Shown here in pieces: positions 1 through 64,000 of a stretch of DNA of 64,000 bases. The position numbers and the translations under genes were made by a program. The stretch is from Chrysomallon squamiferum. Lineage: Eukaryota; Mollusca; Gastropoda; Neomphalida; Peltospiridae. The DNA lies in assembly GCA_012295275.1 (NCBI GenBank), contig CM022675.1, positions 16,173,689 to 16,237,688 on the forward strand, written 5' to 3'. Under the pieces are notes generated by a model. That model ran no database searches. It had not been told where the DNA came from and saw only the letters and a program-made list of their open reading frames with translations. Position 1 is the stretch's first letter, and each line of letters begins with the position of its first letter.

Positions 1-95
1 ACTGCTACTACTACTACTACTACTGCTGCTGTTGCTGCTGCTTGTATCATATTTTATTATTCATAATTTATTATTAATATTGTTGTTGTTGTTTG

Positions 96-127
<32 letters not shown>

Positions 128-929
128 GATTATTATTGCTATTGCTACTGTTATTATTATTGTTATTATCAGATAGTAATAGTGTAATAGACAGTAGCAA
201 TGGTGGTAGTAACAATAACAGTACATAGTACTAGTAGACAGTACTAACAGTAGTGTATATATATTTATATTAATTTGTTGTTGTTTTGTTGTATCTATCA
301 CCAATGCTAATGCGTTTTTTTTGGAGGGGGTTTTCACCAAATGTATGCTGTAACAAAATTACTTCACAAATGAACATAGAAATATTAATACATTTTTAAT
401 GGCTAGTCTATCTATTTTTGTTTGTTAACTTAAATAAAGATGTCTACTTTCAATTCACAATGTTTCACCATCTTCACGTTTTTAATTTATATTTACGATG
501 TTTCACGGGAAATCCCGAGACAGAGGTCGATATGGAACGATTAAAAAGACCTGCGTGTTATATTTCGTTAACTTCTCGTCCGTTTATTGCTTTCTGAAAA
601 CCTGCCAAGTTGCAATTTTACATCGTTTGCACTGCCCGACGCTAACTTTCCGAGTTCTTGTTATGTAACGTTTAGATAACAACACAACGGTTATAAACAA
701 ACTGATGATTTGAAAATGTTAACATCATCCTGTGTAGAAGTGGTGTACACACTGCATGGTGCTAATGAAAGCAATTATTTCCGTGTTGCTCACGCATCAA
801 GGTAACTGTGAGAAATTCATATTTGACCGACATGAAATGCTATCTGACTTAGCAACCTGTTTTAGTATGTTTCTTGTTCACTTCGTGTGTGTTAAAAAAA
901 ATTTGTTCGTCTTGTAAAGAACATATACT
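1..929. other. Upstream flank of gene 1
   Basis: Trinucleotide repeats (ACT, TTA) fill about 1-175. The rest is AT-rich unique sequence presumably holding the promoter and 5' UTR. No convincing core promoter was identified. Confidence 0.4.
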
Positions 930-28317
<27,388 letters not shown>

Positions 28318-28480
28318 CAAGCTCATCTGTGATGTTGTGACGCGATTGTCAGTGCAGAAGACGTTGTTACACCTACCTCACACATTCCTCTGTTGTAGTT
28401 ACGTCACGTGACTTTCTCAAACATGTTACAGTTTCTGTAAATATTGAAACTGTTCAATTTCAAAGCTTGCGCATGCCTCA

Positions 28481-28716
28481 CTGTGTGTGTGTGTCTGTAT
28501 GTGTGTGTGTGTGTGTTCTGTATGTGTGTGTGTGTTCTGTATGTCTTCTGTATGTGTGTGTGTGTTCTGTATGTGTGTGTGTGTGTGTTCTGTATGTGTG
28601 TGTGTGTTCTGTATGTGTGTGTGTGTTCTGTATGTGTTCTGTATGTGTGTGTGTGTTCTGTATGTGTTCTGTATGTGTGTGTGTGTGTGTGTGTTCTGTA
28701 TGTGTGTGTGTGTGTG
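28481..28716. repeat. (TG)n-TTCTGTA tandem repeat
   Basis: TG tracts of about 10-18 bp separated by TTCTGTA, in the probable 3' UTR of gene 1. Confidence 0.92.
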
Positions 28717-30829
28717 ATGAGGTATATGTGTTTTCCGACTGGGAAAAACAAAAACCAAAATCAAAAGGTTTTTTAAGAGTTCTGTAAATTAAATATTAAA
28801 AACTAATTAAAACCATTAACGATAGAAAATGATGAGGCCTAAACTTTAATTTGATTTCAAATAGAAATATTTTAATATTGAACTTACTTTAAATCAGATG
28901 ATATTTCTTTGGTTTCACGTGCGTGCACCACTAATTAGATGTACAATTCAGTACTGAGTATGTGCGTGCATGTTTCAGTGAGTGTGTGCGTGCATGTTTC
29001 AGTGAGTGTGTGCGTGCATGTTTCAATGAGCATGAGAATCTACATGAATTGTTATTGTGTATTCTCATTCTTCTTCCTCTTTTAATTATTATTACTATCG
29101 TTATTATTATTATTAATATTATTATTATTATTATTATCTATATTATTTTTTTTATTATTATTATTGTTATTATTATTATTGTTATTATTACTATTATTAT
29201 TATCATTATTGTAATTACTATTATTATTACTATTATTAATTCTACAATTTTTATTATTATTATTATTATTATGATTATTACAGTTGTTGTTATTGATGTT
29301 GTTTTTATTGTTCTTGTTCTTGTCGTTCGTTGTTGTTCAATGTTACGCATTGTAAAGTAATGTAATATTGTTAATATTTGACTTTTATGAAATATAAATG
29401 TTTATGTGATTATAATATCAGTTATCTGCACATCGATTCAGATAAATAAACAACTTTATTTATCTTTAATTTTTTCTCTAATAAAAGTAATACTTCCAAT
29501 TTACAGGGTTTTTTCTGTAACACAAAAAAAAAAATCACCCACAGAAATATACATACATTAATCAGATAGTTATATACGATTTACAAAAATAGGTTTATAA
29601 TGAAATATATTTACCTTCTTCTTTATGACGTCACTAAATATTAATGAACACAAGTTTTCTTTATTAAAGCCTGTTGTAAACACATTGCAGTGATAGATAG
29701 TTTGTATCCCCTGGGAGCCGAGTTAGTGGAAATCCTAGTTACCAGTACAAAGAGAAGTAATTGCAAAACTCGGAGACTACAGAGCTCGGTCGTCCACAGA
29801 AAATGTTTTTAATTGGTCTTTTCAGCCGGACTGCGTGAACAATAATGTCGGTCCATTAACCAGAATGGATCTGAATTAGTAAACGTTATTTGATGATCGC
29901 TAGTTGGTGTCAGAGAATTCTTTTATTTATCCTCGTTTTTCCCGCTAAACAAACAAAAACTGTGATCTTCGGTCAATGAATTTTTAATTCAAATCATCAT
30001 AGCGTGTATTTGTTTCCATATGGTGCTCGTTGATGCCTGCCCGAAGATTTTAATGTGTTTGTCTGCGAATATCTACGTTATAAATAGCTGCAAGGTGATA
30101 ATAGTCTACAACTTAAAATTATTACTATTCAAAATTTTCGTTTTACCTAAAGGCAAACAGTTTTCAAATTTCATAACGTGATTAAAACATTTATTAAAAC
30201 AAAACTACGAAATGATCAAGATGATGTCTTAATCTGCAGATTAATTTTTTTCCGTTAAATTAACCCTGAGAACCTTTGCGTTATTAACGCCAGTGCAATC
30301 CTGTTCCACTAAGGACAAATATTTTTAATTCCTAATTTTACGTGTAACCGTTTCAAATTCACAACGGTAATGTCGATCAGCGAAAATTCTACGAAGGAAA
30401 AATAATACAACAAGAACCGATAATATTAAAGTTAATCCTGCATTATTATGTTAAAATCTGATGGTGTTAATAGCTATTTCTTCATTAGTCTGTTAACACC
30501 GATACTAACAGCTATCCCTGCATTACTGTGTTAAACTCTGGTAATATTAACAGTTCGTGCTTCATTAGTGTTAACATTAATACAAGAAGAACTGATAATA
30601 TTAAAAGTTATTGCTACATTCTTGTTAAGAACTGATCAAATTAAGAGCTGTTCCTATGTTATTATGTCAAGCTCGATATTAACGGCTATTCCTTCATTTT
30701 TATGTTAACACTAAAACAAGAAGAAAACATTTTTAAAGTTATGTTAACAATAAGACAAGAACTGTTAAGGTTAAAAGTTATTACTTCATTATTATGTTAA
30801 CACTAATATAAAAAGAACTGTTCATATTA

Positions 30830-31345
30830 TTATGTTAACAATAATACCTTCATTATTATGTTAACAATAATACCATGAAGAACTGATAAAGTTAACAGGT
30901 TACTACTTCATTATTATGTTAACACTAATACATGAAGAACTGATAATGTTAACAGTTACTACTTCGTTATTATGTTAACACTAATACATGAAGAACTGAT
31001 AATGTTAACAGTTACTACTTCGTTATTATGTTAACACTAATACAAGAAGAACTGATAATGTTAACAGTTACTACTTCGTTATTATGTTAACACTAATACA
31101 AGAAGAACTGATAATGTTAACAGTACTACTTCATTATTATGTTAACACTAATACAAGAAGAACTGATAATGTTAACAGTTACTACTTCGTTATTATGTTA
31201 ACACTGATACAAGAAGAACTGATAATGTTAACAGTTACTACTTCATTATTATGTTAATACTAATACAAGAAGAACTGATAATGTTAACAGTTACTACTTC
31301 CTTATTATGTTAACTAACAGAAGAAGAACTGATAATGTTATGTTT
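30830..31345. repeat. 56-bp minisatellite downstream of gene 2
   Basis: About eight clear copies of a unit with GTTAACACTAATACAAGAAG and a second GTTAAC. Decayed copies extend back to about 30420. It ends about 15 nt from the gene 2 stop and is probably transcribed in the 3' UTR. Confidence 0.88.
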
Positions 31346-31359
31346 TAAAGGAGACAAGG

Positions 31360-34729
<3,370 letters not shown>

Positions 34730-34828
34730 TTTCTGAAAAATGAAATAATAAATTATATATATATATATATATACAGCTACTACTGAGGCTTCCGAAGTGT
34801 ATTTACGGTGTAGAAAATAATACTTACT

Positions 34829-39161
<4,333 letters not shown>

Positions 39162-39167
39162 TTTATT
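39162..39167 (-). promoter_or_regulatory. Poly(A) signal AATAAA, gene 3
   Basis: AATAAA on the minus strand, about 100 nt after the gene 3 stop and before a long (AAT)n tract. Confidence 0.55.
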
Positions 39168-39265
39168 AGACTGTCGTCATGGTTACAGAATAACGCTCCT
39201 GATAAGGTAACTAAATTCTAAACAGGCTGGTAACTCTGTGTAACGTGCTGCGCTGTTGTCTGGTC

Positions 39266-63079
<23,814 letters not shown>

Positions 63080-63095
63080 CTGCAACAAAACAACA

Positions 63096-63790
63096 CGTCA
63101 GTGTTACTGTGTTTACCTTTACACCATAAACACATCAGTGTTACTGTGTTTACCTTTACACCATAAACACATCAGTATTACTGTGTTTACCTTTACACCA
63201 TAAACACATCAGTGTTACTGTGTTAACTTTTACAACATAAACACATCAGTGTTACTGTGTTAACTTTTACAACATAAACACATCAGTGTTACTGTGTTTA
63301 CCTTTACACCATAAACACATCAGTATTACTGTGTTTACTTTTACACCATAAACACATCAGTATTACTGTGTTTACCTTTACACCATAAACACATCAGTAT
63401 TACTGTGTTTACTTTTACACCATAAACACATCAGTATTACTGTGTTTACTTTTAGAACATAAACACATCAGTATTACTGTGTTTACCTTTACACCATAAA
63501 CACATCAGTGTTACTGTGTGTATTTTTACACAATAAACACATCAGTATTACTGTGTTTACCTTTACACCATAAACACATCAGTGTTACTGTGTTTACCTT
63601 TACACCATAAACACATCAGTGTTACTGGGTTTTTTTTACAACATAAACACATCAGTGTTACTGGGTTTACCTTTACACCATAAACACACCAGTATTACTG
63701 TGTTTACCTTTACACCATAAACACACCAGTGTTACTGTGTGTATTTTTACACAATAAACACATCAGAGTTACTGTGTTTATTTGTACAAT
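63096..63790. repeat. 37-bp minisatellite
   Basis: About 18 copies of AACACATCAGTGTTACTGTG + TTTACCTTTACACCATA, upstream of the first in-window gene 3 exon. Confidence 0.93.
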
Positions 63791-64000
63791 ACAGACAGTC
63801 ACTGACTTACGACCTGCGCGACTTAAGCTTGTCTGACTTTCCACCAGTGCAACTTACGACTGCTAGATGACGTATATGTTAGACACTGGTGATTAAGACA
63901 GTCACAGTTTATAAACTGTCTCATAAATCGGATGCATAACCAATGGGAGAGTAGCGTGTTTATTTGCACGAACTCAGGCAACTAACGCGCGGTGTAAAGG
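63791..64000. other. Right edge, possible DNA-transposon end
   Basis: Repeated ACTTACGAC motifs (ACTTACGACCTGCGCGACTT and CAACTTACGACTG) look like a terminal part of an interspersed element. No exon was seen. Confidence 0.3.

Larger units (their letters stand above)
28318..31359. other. Region between convergent genes 1 and 2
   Basis: It contains the gene 1 3' UTR, a TG/TTCTGTA repeat (28481-28716), ATT tracts (29087-29280), unique AT-rich sequence, then a 56-bp array that reaches the gene 2 stop. No further gene was seen. Confidence 0.55.

Overview
The window is animal nuclear DNA. It is AT-rich, holds three spliced genes with GT-AG introns, and is unusually loaded with microsatellites and minisatellites. 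The mix of proteins (EB/EGF-like repeats, an IgGFc-binding domain on a membrane stalk, many-Cys extracellular repeats) and the simple-repeat load point to a lophotrochozoan, most likely a mollusc. That placement is inference from architecture, not from a database search.

Gene 1 (+ strand, 930-28317) can be followed from signal peptide to stop through 24 exons. It encodes a predicted 1750-residue type I membrane protein: signal peptide, three LDLa-like modules, 29 six-Cys EB/EGF-like modules, an EGF-like module, a SEA-like domain, a calcium-binding-type EGF, one membrane helix and a basic-then-acidic tail. Sixteen modules sit in one 2.1-kb exon, which carries an apparent 1-nt insertion. With that base discounted, every exon phase fits and the reading frame closes.

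Gene 2 (- strand, 34729-31360) has three coding exons: signal peptide, an IgGFc-binding-type domain, and a Ser/Thr-rich stalk with a CxCxC motif and a C-terminal membrane helix. Its last exon has an apparent 1-nt deletion in a homopolymer. Gene 1 and gene 2 are convergent.

Gene 3 (- strand, from beyond 64000 to 39266) is the most novel-looking. Twenty consecutive exons alternate strictly in phase (1-2, then 2-1), and each codes for exactly three cysteines, giving ten two-exon six-Cys repeats. Two short exons follow, encoding a linker and a hydrophobic C-terminus typical of a GPI-anchor signal, with AATAAA about 100 nt downstream. The N-terminus lies outside the window. I cannot name the repeat family.

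Repeats fill most introns. Many minisatellites start within about 60 bp of an exon edge, and several contain copies of the neighbouring splice donor or acceptor. The largest array is about 6.4 kb of CA tracts punctuated by a short ATGTACTATATGC-type spacer (56.5-62.96 kb). Three copies of a tRNA-derived SINE-like element are also present. No rRNA, tRNA gene, CRISPR or prokaryotic feature was seen.

All three proteins are predicted to be secreted or cell-surface and Cys- or Ser/Thr-rich, so the locus looks like a group of surface recognition or adhesion genes. That shared role is inference only.
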